NCBI RefSeq assembly: GCF_028561755.1 | Contig: NZ_JAQQTD010000003.1 | Span: 248,001-312,000, forward strand | Direction of reading: 5' to 3' | Length of the DNA: 64,000 bases | Origin: Altibacter sp. HG106 | Lineage (GTDB): Bacteria > Bacteroidota > Bacteroidia > Flavobacteriales > Flavobacteriaceae | In this document: in pieces, positions 44,786 to 55,021 of the stretch | Layout: the number at the start of each line of letters is the position of its first letter | How positions within the stretch are numbered: the first letter of the stretch is position 1 | Notes under the pieces: model-generated | Databases searched by the model: none | Seen by the model: the letters and a program-made list of their open reading frames with translations, nothing else | Told to the model about the DNA's origin: nothing | Program-made: the position numbers and the translations under genes

Positions 44786-45719
44786 TATGCAAGAATACGC
44801 ATCGGCACAAGCCTATAAAAACACAACCCCTTCTGTGATTACCATAGGAACGTTTGACGGCGTTCATATTGGTCACAGAGCAATTTTGAAGCAGGTCGTG
44901 GACGCTGCCAACGCCAATGAGCTTACTTCCCTCCTTCTTACCTTTTTTCCACATCCTAGAATGGTCCTGCAACAGGGAACCGACTTAAAACTGATAAATT
45001 CGCTTCCAGAAAAAAAAGAACTTCTGGCGCAAACCGGACTAGAACAACTCATTATTCATCCCTTTACCCAGGCATTCTCTAGAATGACGGCCGAAGCCTT
45101 TGTGCAAGAGTTACTGGTAAATCGCCTGCACGCCAAAAAAGTGATTATTGGGTACGATCATCGCTTCGGAAGAAACCGAACCGCGAACATAGATGATCTG
45201 CGAAGATTTGGAACACAATTTGGATTTGAAGTAGAAGAAATTAGCGCGCAAGAATTGGATGAAGTCGCTGTTAGCTCAACCAAAATTAGAAACGCGCTGG
45301 AAGTGGGTGACATCACAACAGCAAACAAGTATCTCGGTTATCCGTACATGATTTCCGGAACCGTGACAAAAGGAAGAGAAATTGGGAGAACCATCAATTT
45401 TCCTACGGCCAACCTACAACCAGATGCTTCCTATAAGATGATTCCGAAGAATGGCGTTTATGTGGTGCAAGCGAATATCGACGGGCATCGCGTGTATGGA
45501 ATAACCAGTATTGGAACCAACCCTACCGTAGGTGGCAGAGATCGAACCATTGAAACCTATTTTCTTGAGTTTTCAAAAGATTTGTACGACCAACCGTTGC
45601 GCATTGAGTTCCTGACGCATATTCGCGACGAAGAAACCTTCGACACGCTTGCCTTATTAAAAGAAGCAATTGCCAAGGACGAGCGCTTTGCTAAAGACTA
45701 TATCGCTACGTATGAATAA
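44775..45719 (+). CDS. ribF: bifunctional riboflavin kinase / FAD synthetase
   Basis: A 314-residue enzyme making FMN and FAD. The N-terminal nucleotidyltransferase domain has TIGTFDGVHIGHRAIL (HxGH type) and VSSTKIRNAL; the C-terminal riboflavin kinase domain has GREIGRTINFPTANL and the GVYVV...GITSIGTNPTVGG stretch. Start ATG 44775 overlaps pth; a second in-frame ATG at 44787 is equally possible. The 3' end overlaps the HTTM gene by 8 nt. Confidence 0.95.
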   Translation: MASNMQEYASAQAYKNTTPSVITIGTFDGVHIGHRAILKQVVDAANANELTSLLLTFFPHPRMVLQQGTDLKLINSLPEKKELLAQTGLEQLIIHPFTQAFSRMTAEAFVQELLVNRLHAKKVIIGYDHRFGRNRTANIDDLRRFGTQFGFEVEEISAQELDEVAVSSTKIRNALEVGDITTANKYLGYPYMISGTVTKGREIGRTINFPTANLQPDASYKMIPKNGVYVVQANIDGHRVYGITSIGTNPTVGGRDRTIETYFLEFSKDLYDQPLRIEFLTHIRDEETFDTLALLKEAIAKDERFAKDYIATYE

Positions 45720-47064
45720 ATGGCTCTTTACTCATATCGATAACACAGGACTCGTACTTTGGCGTGTTGTCTTTGGCGCCCTCATCGCTATTGAAGGTTA
45801 TGGGGCCGTGATGACGGGCTGGGTACGACGTACCATGGTGGAGCCCGAATTCACTTTTAACTTCATCGGACTTGAGTTTTTGCAACCGCTTCCGGGAGAC
45901 GGCATGTACTACTATTTCGTGCTCATGGGAACCTTCGGTGTTTTCGTGATGCTGGGATACCGCTATCGTTTCAGCATGGCGGCATACGCCCTTATGTGGA
46001 GTTGTGTGTACTTAATGCAAAAAAGCTCCTACAACAACCATTATTATTTGATGATGCTGCTCTGTTGGATCATGGTATTTCTTCCGGCACACCGCTGGTT
46101 TTCACTCGATGCCTGGCTTCGCCCAAAAATCAAGAAACCTTCCATGCCCCGTTGGGTGTTGATCTTCATCATAGCGCAGATCTGGATTGTGTATACGTAT
46201 GCCTCGGTAGCCAAATGGTACCCTGATTGGCTCGATGGGACCATCGCCGAATTATTCATGCGCGGTAAGGCAGATTATTGGTTGATAGGAGAATTTCTTC
46301 AACTGGACTGGGTGCATTGGAGTATTACGTACGTAGGCATCTTATTTGATTTGCTCATAGTGCCGTTATTGCTTTGGAAACGTACCCGCCTCCTCGGGTT
46401 TGGGATCTCCGTTTTCTTTCATCTTTTCAATAGTATCGTATTTCAAATTGGAATCTTTCCCTATATGTCGATTGCCTTCGCGCTGTTTTTCTTTACTCCA
46501 GAATTACTTCGGAAACGATTTCTTCCGAAGAAACCTCCGTACACCGCAAACGAGCTCATCGTGCCTGCTTATAAGTCGATACTGCTCACCGTACTTCCCC
46601 TCTATTTGCTGATCCAACTTGCGCTACCCTTACGCCATTGGGCCTTTCAAGATGACGTTCTTTGGACAGAAGAAGGGCATCGGCTCAGCTGGCGGATGAT
46701 GCTTCGAAGCAAACGCGGTTCCCTAAATATTTTCGTGGTCGACAAAGCGACAAACGAGCGCACTTTTTACAAGTACAGTGAGTTGCTTTCAAAAAAACAA
46801 CAACGCGCCGTAAAATCGAAGCCCGATATGATCTGGCAATTAGCACAGCGAATCAAAGAACAAGAGGCCAGAGAAGGAAGAGACGTCGCCGTTTATGTTG
46901 ACTGTCGTGTAAAGGTGAATGGTGGGAAATATTACAAGTTCATCGATCCTGAAATCGATTTGGCAGCCGAACCCTGGCAGCACTTCAAACATCACGACTG
47001 GATCTTACCCTCTCCCGAAGATTATCACAACTATCCGGAGGCTGCTGACACCCCTCAGAAATAA
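45712..47064 (+). CDS. HTTM / vitamin K-dependent gamma-carboxylase-like membrane protein
   Basis: A 450-residue protein starting at ATG 45712 (MNKWLFTHIDNTGLVLWRVV); the longer frame inside ribF is rejected. Multiple membrane helices to about residue 300 (IEGYGAV; QKSSYNNHYYLMMLLCWIMV; FLPAHRWFSLDAWLRP), the HTTM-domain pattern of VKGC homologues, and a soluble beta-rich C-terminal part (about 310-450; WTEEGHRLSWRMMLRSKRGS). Bacterial members occur widely in marine Bacteroidota; their substrate is unknown and vitamin K-dependent carboxylation is not shown. Translationally coupled to ribF. Confidence 0.88.
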   Translation: MNKWLFTHIDNTGLVLWRVVFGALIAIEGYGAVMTGWVRRTMVEPEFTFNFIGLEFLQPLPGDGMYYYFVLMGTFGVFVMLGYRYRFSMAAYALMWSCVYLMQKSSYNNHYYLMMLLCWIMVFLPAHRWFSLDAWLRPKIKKPSMPRWVLIFIIAQIWIVYTYASVAKWYPDWLDGTIAELFMRGKADYWLIGEFLQLDWVHWSITYVGILFDLLIVPLLLWKRTRLLGFGISVFFHLFNSIVFQIGIFPYMSIAFALFFFTPELLRKRFLPKKPPYTANELIVPAYKSILLTVLPLYLLIQLALPLRHWAFQDDVLWTEEGHRLSWRMMLRSKRGSLNIFVVDKATNERTFYKYSELLSKKQQRAVKSKPDMIWQLAQRIKEQEAREGRDVAVYVDCRVKVNGGKYYKFIDPEIDLAAEPWQHFKHHDWILPSPEDYHNYPEAADTPQK

Positions 47065-47096
47065 GGCTTTCTGTTTTTTCAAAGCTAGTTTTTAGC

Positions 47097-47104
47097 TACC
47101 TTTG
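47097..47104 (+). promoter_or_regulatory. -7 promoter element of serS
   Basis: TACCTTTG, perfect TAnnTTTG, 23 nt before the ATG at 47128. Confidence 0.5.
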
Positions 47105-47127
47105 CCGTTCCTAAAAACGAACGTATC

Positions 47128-48399
47128 ATGCTACAAGTACACGAGATTCGCGAACATCTGGAAGCCTACACAACCGCCTTGGCAAAAAGAGGCTTATCGG
47201 CGAAAACCAGTCTGGAGGAAATCTTAGAGATTGATGAAAAAAGACGAAGTACTCAAGCCTCCCTTGATGAAACCCTGGCGCAAAGCAATACGTTCTCCAA
47301 AGAAATTGGCATGCTCTTTAAAAATGGAGAAACGCAAAAAGCCAATTTGCTAAAGGAAAAAACCACGCAACTAAAAGAGCGGTCGAAAGCCTTACAGGAA
47401 AGCTTGAATGATGCCGTGGCCCAATTGGAGTCAAAATTGTACAACCTGCCTAATATTCCGCACGAGAGTGTTCCTTCCGGAACCGATGAAACCGATAACG
47501 AAGAGGTGTTCCGGGAGGGAGACGTCCCCACCTTAGAAGAAACGGCCTTGCCGCATTGGGAATTGGCAAAAAAATACGATCTCATCGACTTCGAACTCGG
47601 TGTGAAAGTTACGGGCGCAGGATTTCCAGTGTACAAGGGGAAAGGAGCTCGCTTGCAACGCGCGCTGATCACTTATTTTTTAGATAAGAACACCGAAGCC
47701 GGATATACCGAATATCAAGTGCCGCATTTGGTCAATGAAGCGAGTGGATTCGGAACCGGGCAACTACCAGACAAAGAAGGGCAAATGTACCACGTCACCG
47801 CAGACGATTTATACCTCATTCCAACGGCAGAGGTGCCCGTTACCAATATGTTTCGCGACGAATTACTTCCGCATACAAAATTACCGGTTACCTGTACAGG
47901 ATATACCCCTTGTTTCCGAAGAGAAGCGGGAAGCTATGGGGCGCATGTACGCGGACTCAATCGATTGCATCAATTCGATAAGGTAGAGATCGTGCGTATT
48001 GAGCATCCCGATAAGAGCTACGAAGCTTTAGACGGAATGGTGGAACATGTTAAGGAAATTTTGCGAGATTTAAAACTTCCGTATCGCATCCTTCGACTGT
48101 GCGGTGGTGACCTGGGCTTTACGTCGGCACTCACCTACGATTTTGAGGTATTTTCAACGGCTCAGGACCGCTGGTTAGAAATCTCTTCGGTGTCAAATTT
48201 TGAGACCTTTCAAGCCAATCGATTAAAATTGCGTTTCAAAGATGTAGATGGGAAAAACAAGCTTGTTCACACCCTGAACGGAAGTGCCCTTGCCTTACCT
48301 AGAGTTTTGGCGGGCATCCTTGAAAATTACCAAACGCCTTCTGGAATCGAAATTCCGGAAGTGCTACGCCCGTATTGCGGTTTCGATCGCATTGAATAA
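47128..48399 (+). CDS. serS: seryl-tRNA synthetase
   Basis: A 423-residue class II synthetase: N-terminal tRNA-binding coiled coil (1-~105) that grips the long variable arm of tRNA-Ser, and the catalytic core with LIPTAEVPVTN, motif 2 (CFRREAGSYG...RLHQFDKVE), ..EISSVSNFETFQANRLKLRF and motif 3 (NGSALALPRVLAGILENYQT). The substrate tRNA-Ser(GGA) is also in this window at 2.2 kb. Confidence 0.97.
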   Translation: MLQVHEIREHLEAYTTALAKRGLSAKTSLEEILEIDEKRRSTQASLDETLAQSNTFSKEIGMLFKNGETQKANLLKEKTTQLKERSKALQESLNDAVAQLESKLYNLPNIPHESVPSGTDETDNEEVFREGDVPTLEETALPHWELAKKYDLIDFELGVKVTGAGFPVYKGKGARLQRALITYFLDKNTEAGYTEYQVPHLVNEASGFGTGQLPDKEGQMYHVTADDLYLIPTAEVPVTNMFRDELLPHTKLPVTCTGYTPCFRREAGSYGAHVRGLNRLHQFDKVEIVRIEHPDKSYEALDGMVEHVKEILRDLKLPYRILRLCGGDLGFTSALTYDFEVFSTAQDRWLEISSVSNFETFQANRLKLRFKDVDGKNKLVHTLNGSALALPRVLAGILENYQTPSGIEIPEVLRPYCGFDRIE

Positions 48400-48466
48400 A
48401 AGCGAAAAAAATTCGGCGTAATTATTGGTATACTTGAGACGAATTCAATTCGTTATCTTTACAGCT

Positions 48467-50245
48467 ATGCGGAATCTATTATTTGTTATAGTACTTTGTT
48501 TAAGTGCCAATTTGTGTGCGCAAAACGACATGCTGGCTAAGAATTATTTCGAACAAGGACAGTTTGAGAAGGCCGTACGCATCTATGAGAAACTGTATCA
48601 AAACAGTCCGCACCGACTGAATTACCTCACCGATCTGGTGAAGACCTATCAACAACTTGAAGAATTTGAAAAAGCTCAGGCAGCGCTTGAAGCCAAGCTT
48701 TCAGGCCCCAGAGTGTACCCCCAATTATATGTTGACCTTGGGTATAACTATGCCCTACAGGGAAATGATTCGTTAGCGCAATCGACCTATCAAAGAGCAA
48801 TTTCGTCTATTGAAGAAGAACCAAACTACGAGTATATTGTAGCGCGTTCTTTTGAAGAATACAGTCTGTTAGAAGAAGCCGCTACCGTCTACGAACGGGC
48901 GATGGAATTGCAACCTGACAAGAATTACAACATTCAGTTGGCCAATATTTATGGGGAGCAAGGAAAGTTAGAAGCGATGTTCCTGAAATTGATGGACTTG
49001 ATTCAATCCAATCCGCAGTATCAATCACGTGCGCAGCGAACCTTCAGCATGTACATCACAGAAGACCCGGCTTCCGAGGCCAATACCATCCTTCGAAAAA
49101 CCTTACTGAAGGCGTCTCAAGAGAACCCTAGCGTCTTTTACAATCAGATGCTGAGTTGGTTGTTTATTCAGCAGCAAGAATTTAAAAAAGCCTTGATTCA
49201 GGAAAAAGCGATCTACAAACGATCGGAGGGTGAAACCACACGCCTGTTTGATTTGGCCTATATTGCGAAAAGTGCCGAAGCCTATGAAGAGGCTCGAGAG
49301 GTCGTTGATTTCATTCTGGACAATAGCGTGGGAGAACGCACCCTACTTCAGGCGAAGCAACTCGACCTTCAATTGGATCTAGCAACCGTAACCGAAACCG
49401 ACTATGAGGCGGTAGAGGAAAAATTCCAGGCGCTGTTTGCGACCTATGGGAATGGGGCAGAAACTCATCTTTTACAAATCGACTACAACCACTTTTTGGC
49501 ATTTCAAACCGGAAAGATTGAGGAGGCCATTGCCAATCTGAAACGAACACTCGAGGCGAATATGAGTCCGTTTCAAGAGGCACGGGTTAAAATGGAGTTG
49601 GCAGATATCTTAGTGTTCGATGAACGCTTTAATGAAGCCTTAATTTATTACACTCAAATTCAGAAACGGGTTAAGAACGATGTATTGGCGCAGGAAGCAC
49701 GTTTCAAAGTAGCTAAAACCAGCTACTACAAAGGTGATTTCGAGTGGGCGCAAACGCAGTTGGACGTGCTTAAGAAATCGGCTTCCCAACTCATTGCCAA
49801 TGACGCCATGCAACTCAGTTTGATGATTCGGGATAACTCGTTGGAAGACTCCACACAAACCGCCTTGAAAAAATTTGCAAGGGCCGATCTACTGACACTT
49901 CAGAATAAAAACCAAGCAGCGATCGCCGCCTTCGAGAACATACTCACACAGCACAAGGGAGAAAAGATTGAAGACGAAGCTTTGTTACAGCAAGCGCACC
50001 TTTATGAACGCATTTTTCAGTACGACAAAGCCGAAACGAACTATCAAAAAATTATTGCCGAATACAAAGAAGATATCTTGGCAGACGACGCGTATTTTTT
50101 CTTAGCCAAGCTATATCAAGGACCTTTGAATCTTCCGGAACAGGCTAAAGCCATGTACGAACAGCTTATCTACGACTTCTCGGATAGCATCTATTTCGTA
50201 GAAGCCAGAAAACGCTTCCGACTGCTTCGGGGCGATGCGCTTTAG
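48467..50245 (+). CDS. secreted tetratricopeptide-repeat protein
   Basis: A 592-residue protein from ATG 48467, with signal peptide ending LCAQ (about residue 20); the frame to 48425 adds non-signal residues. Repeated helix pairs (YFEQGQFEKAVRIYEKLYQN; ATVYERAMELQPDKNYNIQL; KAETNYQKIIAEYKEDILAD) fill the length: TPR repeats mediating protein-protein contacts in the periplasm. No enzyme domain. TATCTTTA, a near -7 element, ends 5 nt before the ATG. Confidence 0.88.
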   Translation: MRNLLFVIVLCLSANLCAQNDMLAKNYFEQGQFEKAVRIYEKLYQNSPHRLNYLTDLVKTYQQLEEFEKAQAALEAKLSGPRVYPQLYVDLGYNYALQGNDSLAQSTYQRAISSIEEEPNYEYIVARSFEEYSLLEEAATVYERAMELQPDKNYNIQLANIYGEQGKLEAMFLKLMDLIQSNPQYQSRAQRTFSMYITEDPASEANTILRKTLLKASQENPSVFYNQMLSWLFIQQQEFKKALIQEKAIYKRSEGETTRLFDLAYIAKSAEAYEEAREVVDFILDNSVGERTLLQAKQLDLQLDLATVTETDYEAVEEKFQALFATYGNGAETHLLQIDYNHFLAFQTGKIEEAIANLKRTLEANMSPFQEARVKMELADILVFDERFNEALIYYTQIQKRVKNDVLAQEARFKVAKTSYYKGDFEWAQTQLDVLKKSASQLIANDAMQLSLMIRDNSLEDSTQTALKKFARADLLTLQNKNQAAIAAFENILTQHKGEKIEDEALLQQAHLYERIFQYDKAETNYQKIIAEYKEDILADDAYFFLAKLYQGPLNLPEQAKAMYEQLIYDFSDSIYFVEARKRFRLLRGDAL

Positions 50246-50405
50246 AATACGTTATTCTTTAAAATCTTACGTATCTTGTTCGCACATACGTGTACTTGGA
50301 GGGCCTCAACAACTAATAGAACGCCTTTTATGCTCAGTTGAAAAGGAACTCTGGAACCCCAACCTTAGGTACCATTTTTGAACTTCACACTAGAAATAAA
50401 ACCTT

Positions 50406-50714
50406 ATGTACATCTACAACGTAACAATTAATATAGAAGAATCTATTCATGATGAATGGGTTCAATGGATGAAAGACACACACATTCCTGCCATGCTGGC
50501 GACTGGGAAATTTCAGAAAGCACTTATGACTCGCGTGCAGGTAGAAGAAGAGATGGGAGGTATTACCTATTCGGTACAATACCGAACGGATAGCAAAGCA
50601 ACGCTTGATCGCTATTATGCTGAACATGCTAATGCAATGCGCGCTCAAAGCAAACCTTTTGAAGGAAAATTTGTAGCATTCCGAACGGAATTAGAAGTGA
50701 TAACGGAACAATAA
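50406..50714 (+). CDS. DUF4286 family protein
   Basis: A 102-residue protein matching DUF4286: [31 protein letters not shown] and the ferredoxin-like (dimeric alpha-beta barrel) layout with [18 protein letters not shown]. Cytoplasmic; function unknown. Its stop shares a base with the rsmA start, so it is cotranslated with rsmA in the 50.4-55 kb gene cluster. The 160 bp upstream hold no clear promoter match. Confidence 0.88.
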   Translation: MYIYNVTINIEESIHDEWVQWMKDTHIPAMLATGKFQKALMTRVQVEEEMGGITYSVQYRTDSKATLDRYYAEHANAMRAQSKPFEGKFVAFRTELEVITEQ

Positions 50715-51508
50715 TGAACGATCGCGTACGCCCCAAGAAGCATTTAGGACAACATTTTCTCCACGATACTGGTATCGCCAAACGCATTGCAGATACCCTG
50801 ACCTTAGAAGGGTATGAGCAGGTGCTGGAAATAGGACCGGGCATGGGAGTACTCACGCAATTTCTACTGGAAAAGAAACTACAGCTAACCGCAATGGATG
50901 TCGATACCGAGTCGGTTGCCTTTTTAGAAGCCCATTTTGAGAGCGAGCGACTTACGGTGCTGGAAGCTGATTTTTTAAAGTTTCCGTTGGAAACGATCTA
51001 TGCTTCGGAAGCCTTTGCCATTACGGGTAATTTCCCGTACAATATTTCCTCTCAAATCGTATTTAAGGCATTGGAACACCGTGCACAAGTACCTGAATTT
51101 ACCGGCATGTTTCAAAAAGAAGTGGCCCAACGCATTTGCGCTTCCGAAGGATCAAAAACCTATGGTATTCTCTCGGTGCTCGTGCAAGCGTTTTATGATA
51201 CCGAATACCTGTTTACCGTAAAACCCGGAGCCTTTTCTCCACCTCCGAAGGTGGACAGCGGGGTGTTGCGATTGCGACGGAAAAAAGAGTGGACACTCCC
51301 CGTTTCGGAACCGTTATTTTTTAAGGTGGTAAAAACAGCTTTTCAGCAACGTCGAAAAACGTTAAGAAATAGTTTAAAAGCCTTCAATCTTTCCGCAGAA
51401 CTAAAAGAAGATGCTATCTTTGGACAACGACCCGAACAACTTTCGGTACCAGAATTCATTGCGCTCACGCAAAAGATAGCTAACGATGGCCTTTCAACTA
51501 ACGGATGA
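50714..51508 (+). CDS. rsmA: 16S rRNA dimethyladenosine transferase (KsgA)
   Basis: A 264-residue methyltransferase that dimethylates A1518 and A1519 of 16S rRNA. Motifs: [11 protein letters not shown], the SAM site [12 protein letters not shown], and the catalytic NFPYNISS. Length standard. Overlaps DUF4286 by 1 nt and mgtE by 23 nt, a tight co-translational chain. Confidence 0.97.
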   Translation: MNDRVRPKKHLGQHFLHDTGIAKRIADTLTLEGYEQVLEIGPGMGVLTQFLLEKKLQLTAMDVDTESVAFLEAHFESERLTVLEADFLKFPLETIYASEAFAITGNFPYNISSQIVFKALEHRAQVPEFTGMFQKEVAQRICASEGSKTYGILSVLVQAFYDTEYLFTVKPGAFSPPPKVDSGVLRLRRKKEWTLPVSEPLFFKVVKTAFQQRRKTLRNSLKAFNLSAELKEDAIFGQRPEQLSVPEFIALTQKIANDGLSTNG

Positions 51509-52835
51509 TTTTCTAGAAAATGTCGAGCAACTCATCGAGAAAAAAGATGGGTTGGCACTGCGTGAACTCTTGGCCGAATGGCACTTCGCCGACATCGCAG
51601 AGATGCTGGAAGAGCTTACTTCTGAAGACGCTACCTACATCATCAAGTTGCTGGAGAGTGATATTACTTCCGAAGCGCTCATTGAGCTGGACGATGATAG
51701 TAGAGAGAAGATTCTAAGTCGTTTATCTCCTTCGGAAATTGCTGCCGAATTAGGAGAAATGGACACCGATGACGCCGCCGATGTGGTAGCCGAATTGGAT
51801 GAAGACGTCCAAAAAGAGGTGATTGGTGCCATCAATGACAAAGAGCTGGCAGCCGACATTGTAGAACTTCTCAAGTACGATGAAGACACTGCCGGAGCGC
51901 TCATGGCAAAAGAGCTGGTGCAAGTCAAAGAAACCTGGACCGTGGCGGGCTGCGTTCGCGAAATGCGTCGCCAAGCCAAGAATGTCACTCGAGTACACTC
52001 TATTTACGTGACCGATAAGCAAGGCCGCTTAAAAGGGAGACTTTCCTTAAAAGATCTGCTTACGGCCGGGGAGAAAGCGCATATTAGCGATGTCTACATC
52101 CCAAAAGTAGATTATGTCACCGTACATACCGAAAATGAAGAAGTAGCCCGAATTATGCAAAAGTATGACCTGGAAGCCATTCCGGTGGTGAACGAACAAG
52201 GGATTTTGATGGGGCGTATTACCATTGACGATATCGTTGATTTTATAAAGGACGAGGCTGAAAAAGATTATCAAATGGCTGCGGGTATTTCGCAAGATGT
52301 GGAAGCCGATGACAGCATTTGGCAGCTTACACGAGCACGCCTGCCTTGGTTGGTATTAGGTCTTTTTGGTGGCTTGGGCGCCGTTTTTATCATGGAAGGC
52401 TTCGATACAGCACTGGCAAAATATGAAATTCTCTTCTTTTACACCCCGCTGATCGCTGCGATGGCTGGTAATGTGGGGGTACAATCGAGTGCTATTATCG
52501 TTCAGGGATTGGCGAATGACAATGTAAAAGGTAGCTTGTTTAACCGATTCATGAAAGAAATTGGGCTAAGTCTCATCAACGGGGTAGCCCTTGGCGCATT
52601 GATTATTGGGGTGAATGAAATTATTGATAAACCTACCCAAGTAAGTTTGGCCATCGCTGCTTCACTACTCATCGTCATTATCATTGCAGCCATTATTGGG
52701 ACCTTTGTGCCTATCATCTTAGACAAGCGAGGCATTGATCCTGCCATTGCTACAGGACCGTTTATTACGACAAGCAACGATATTTTCGGTATCTTGATTT
52801 TCTTCTATATTTCCAAGCTGATCTTAGGATTTTGA
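51486..52835 (+). CDS. mgtE: magnesium transporter MgtE
   Basis: A 449-residue Mg2+ channel: N-terminal acidic helical N domain (1-~130), paired CBS domains (about 135-255; [38 protein letters not shown]), the plug helix, then five membrane helices (about 285-449) with [15 protein letters not shown] and the C-terminal [15 protein letters not shown]. Cytosolic Mg2+ binding between N and CBS domains closes the pore in this family. It starts within rsmA. Confidence 0.95.
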   Translation: MAFQLTDDFLENVEQLIEKKDGLALRELLAEWHFADIAEMLEELTSEDATYIIKLLESDITSEALIELDDDSREKILSRLSPSEIAAELGEMDTDDAADVVAELDEDVQKEVIGAINDKELAADIVELLKYDEDTAGALMAKELVQVKETWTVAGCVREMRRQAKNVTRVHSIYVTDKQGRLKGRLSLKDLLTAGEKAHISDVYIPKVDYVTVHTENEEVARIMQKYDLEAIPVVNEQGILMGRITIDDIVDFIKDEAEKDYQMAAGISQDVEADDSIWQLTRARLPWLVLGLFGGLGAVFIMEGFDTALAKYEILFFYTPLIAAMAGNVGVQSSAIIVQGLANDNVKGSLFNRFMKEIGLSLINGVALGALIIGVNEIIDKPTQVSLAIAASLLIVIIIAAIIGTFVPIILDKRGIDPAIATGPFITTSNDIFGILIFFYISKLILGF

Positions 52836-53221
52836 AGCCCTATTCTGAAACAAAGACCGTACCTGCCAATGCCATTGACGCCAATGGGCATGTAAACAAT
52901 ATTACCTATTTGGAATGGTGTATTGAACTCGCAGAACGTCACTGGTTTCGGGAAGCACCGAAGGAAGTGACGGAAAAATTCTTCTGGGTGGTTCTGGAAC
53001 ACCATATTGCGTATCATCATCCCTCTTTTGAAGGAGAAGAACTATTGCTCACTACTTGGGTAACAACCGTAGAAGGTGTAAAAAGTGAGCGGCACTACTC
53101 GATTGTACGAAAAGAAGATCAAAAGACGTTAATCACCGCACATACCCTCTGGTGTTATGTGGCCCTTGATTCACAACGACCTGCAAGAATTCCAGAAGAA
53201 ATACGTACCTTGTTTTTGTAA
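52832..53221 (+). CDS. 4HBT-type acyl-CoA/acyl-ACP thioesterase
   Basis: A 129-residue hotdog-fold thioesterase with the DANGHVNNITYLEW motif (D-x-x-x-H-V-N-N), the catalytic segment of this class. No ATG fits the N-terminus; the likely start is TTG at 52832, overlapping the mgtE stop (TTGA), with [15 protein letters not shown] as the first residues. Substrate chain length cannot be inferred. Confidence 0.85.
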   Translation: MKPYSETKTVPANAIDANGHVNNITYLEWCIELAERHWFREAPKEVTEKFFWVVLEHHIAYHHPSFEGEELLLTTWVTTVEGVKSERHYSIVRKEDQKTLITAHTLWCYVALDSQRPARIPEEIRTLFL

Positions 53222-53587
53222 ATGAAAAGTATCAACATTCAGAAAAAGTTTGCGTCTTTTACCGCCCAGTGGCATCCGCATCAAATCGCAACGGTAGATG
53301 ATATGCACGTACTTCTGGCAAAGCTAAAGGATGAATTTGTTTGGCATGCCCATGAAGCCGAAGACGAATTGTTTCTTGTGCAGAAAGGTGTGTTGGAAAT
53401 GCACTTTGAAGATCGGGTCGAGATCGTTCAGCCCGGTGAATTGATTGTGGTTCCGAAAGGAGTTTCTCATTGCCCTAAAACGAAGAATGGAGAAGAGGTG
53501 TGGGTATTATTATTTGAAAAACAGCACACCAAACACACGGGATCCGTTCAGCATGAAAAGACACAAACTGAGTATCCGAAAATTTAA
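53222..53587 (+). CDS. cupin domain protein
   Basis: A 121-residue single-cupin protein: the first cupin motif includes FVWHAHEAEDELFLVQKG (His, His, Glu metal ligands) and the second PGELIVVPKGVSHCPKT. ATG follows directly on the TAA of the thioesterase gene. A small-molecule enzyme or sensor; substrate unknown. Confidence 0.88.
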   Translation: MKSINIQKKFASFTAQWHPHQIATVDDMHVLLAKLKDEFVWHAHEAEDELFLVQKGVLEMHFEDRVEIVQPGELIVVPKGVSHCPKTKNGEEVWVLLFEKQHTKHTGSVQHEKTQTEYPKI

Positions 53588-54535
53588 ATGATGCAGGTAG
53601 TTCACATCGACACCAATCACCCGCGTCTCTGGGACGGACTGGCCGAAGCCGGGTTTAAAAATATAGCAGCCTACGACGCTTCAAAGGAAGAGATTCTCAA
53701 GGAAATTCATCACCATCATGGCATTGTCATTCGAAGTAGGTTTCCAATAGATGCCGCATTTCTAGAAGCTGCGAGTCAGTTGAAATTTATTGCTCGTGTC
53801 GGCGCCGGACTTGACAGTATTGATGTTTCCTATGCCGAAGAAAAGGGGGTCACGTTATTTTCAGCACCCGAAGGGAACAGAAATGCCGTAGGAGAACACG
53901 CTCTGGGGATGCTTTTGTCGCTCTTCAATAAGCTACATAAGGCCGATCGTGAAGTACGCGCAGGCCAATGGCTTCGTGAGGCAAATCGAGGTATCGAATT
54001 AGATGGAAAAACAGTGGGACTTATTGGATATGGAAATATGGGCAAAGCCTTTGCTCAGAAACTTAAAGGCTTTAATTGTACAGTGCTCTGTTACGACATT
54101 CAAGAGGGTGTAGGCGATAGCAATGCGACTCAGGTTTCATTAAGCACATTACACGACATGGCAGATGTTGTGAGCTTACACACCCCCTGGACCCCAGAAA
54201 CCAATAAGATGGTAAATGCCGAATTCATCTCGGCCTTTAAAAAACCCTTTTGGTTCATAAACACCGCTCGCGGTAAAAGTGTGGTCACGGCTGATTTGGT
54301 ACAGGCGTTACATGAAAAGCGCATTTTAGGCGCCGGACTGGACGTGTTGGAATACGAAAAGAGTTCTTTCGAATCGCTGTTCGAGGAGAACATGCCAGAA
54401 GCTTTACAGGAATTGCTTCAGATGGAGCAGGTACTATTGAGTCCGCATGTAGCCGGATGGACCGTTGAAAGCAAGCAAAAATTAGCAGAGACTTTAGTAG
54501 AGAAAATCGTAGCTGCCTTTCCGCAGCAAGCATAA
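53588..54535 (+). CDS. D-isomer specific 2-hydroxyacid dehydrogenase
   Basis: A 315-residue NAD-dependent dehydrogenase. Rossmann motif GLIGYGNMGKAFAQKL (about residues 143-158), substrate-binding arginine in NTARGKSVV, and the catalytic histidine in LLSPHVAGWT. Closest in pattern to SerA-like phosphoglycerate dehydrogenases, but without an ACT domain. ATG abuts the cupin stop. Confidence 0.9.
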   Translation: MMQVVHIDTNHPRLWDGLAEAGFKNIAAYDASKEEILKEIHHHHGIVIRSRFPIDAAFLEAASQLKFIARVGAGLDSIDVSYAEEKGVTLFSAPEGNRNAVGEHALGMLLSLFNKLHKADREVRAGQWLREANRGIELDGKTVGLIGYGNMGKAFAQKLKGFNCTVLCYDIQEGVGDSNATQVSLSTLHDMADVVSLHTPWTPETNKMVNAEFISAFKKPFWFINTARGKSVVTADLVQALHEKRILGAGLDVLEYEKSSFESLFEENMPEALQELLQMEQVLLSPHVAGWTVESKQKLAETLVEKIVAAFPQQA

Positions 54536-54554
54536 CAGAAGAAAACGTAACGAT

Positions 54555-54965
54555 ATGAAAAGAGTAACTGGCTTAGGAGGGTTTTTCTTTAAGACCAAAG
54601 ACCCCAATGCCATCAAAGAATGGTACAAAGACCGATTGGGTTTGAACACCGATGCCTATGGATGCACCTTCTGGTGGCAGGATAAAAACGGAAATAAGTG
54701 CAGTACGCAATGGAGTCCGTTTAAAGAAGACACCCCCTACTTCAAACCCAGTGAAAAAGAATTCATGATGAATTTTAGAGTGGCTGACCTAAAAGGGCTG
54801 TTGCAACAATTGAAAAAAGAAGGGGTAACCATCGTTGGTGAGATAGAAGAATACGACTACGGAAAGTTTGGTTGGATCTTAGACCCGGAAGGGAATAAAA
54901 TTGAACTTTGGGAACCGATAGATCGCAAGTTTTTAGAGGATAATGATCCAGAAATTTCACAATGA
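54555..54965 (+). CDS. VOC (glyoxalase/bleomycin resistance) family protein
   Basis: A 136-residue VOC-fold protein (paired beta-alpha-beta-beta-beta): RVTGLGGFFFKTKDPNAIKE at the start and EYDYGKFGWILDPEGNKIEL near the end with the usual final glutamate ligand. No specific substrate can be assigned. Last gene of the dense 50.4-55 kb run, 19 nt after the dehydrogenase. Confidence 0.9.
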   Translation: MKRVTGLGGFFFKTKDPNAIKEWYKDRLGLNTDAYGCTFWWQDKNGNKCSTQWSPFKEDTPYFKPSEKEFMMNFRVADLKGLLQQLKKEGVTIVGEIEEYDYGKFGWILDPEGNKIELWEPIDRKFLEDNDPEISQ

Positions 54966-55021
54966 AACCTGAATGGTAAAAAATTTATACATTTAACCCT
55001 CAACTAAATTAACTTTCAACC

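Noticed and set aside
45670-45711. HTTM protein starting inside ribF at 45670
   Set aside because: The first 14 residues are just another frame of ribF; the ATG at 45712 gives a normal membrane N-terminus and an 8-nt overlap.
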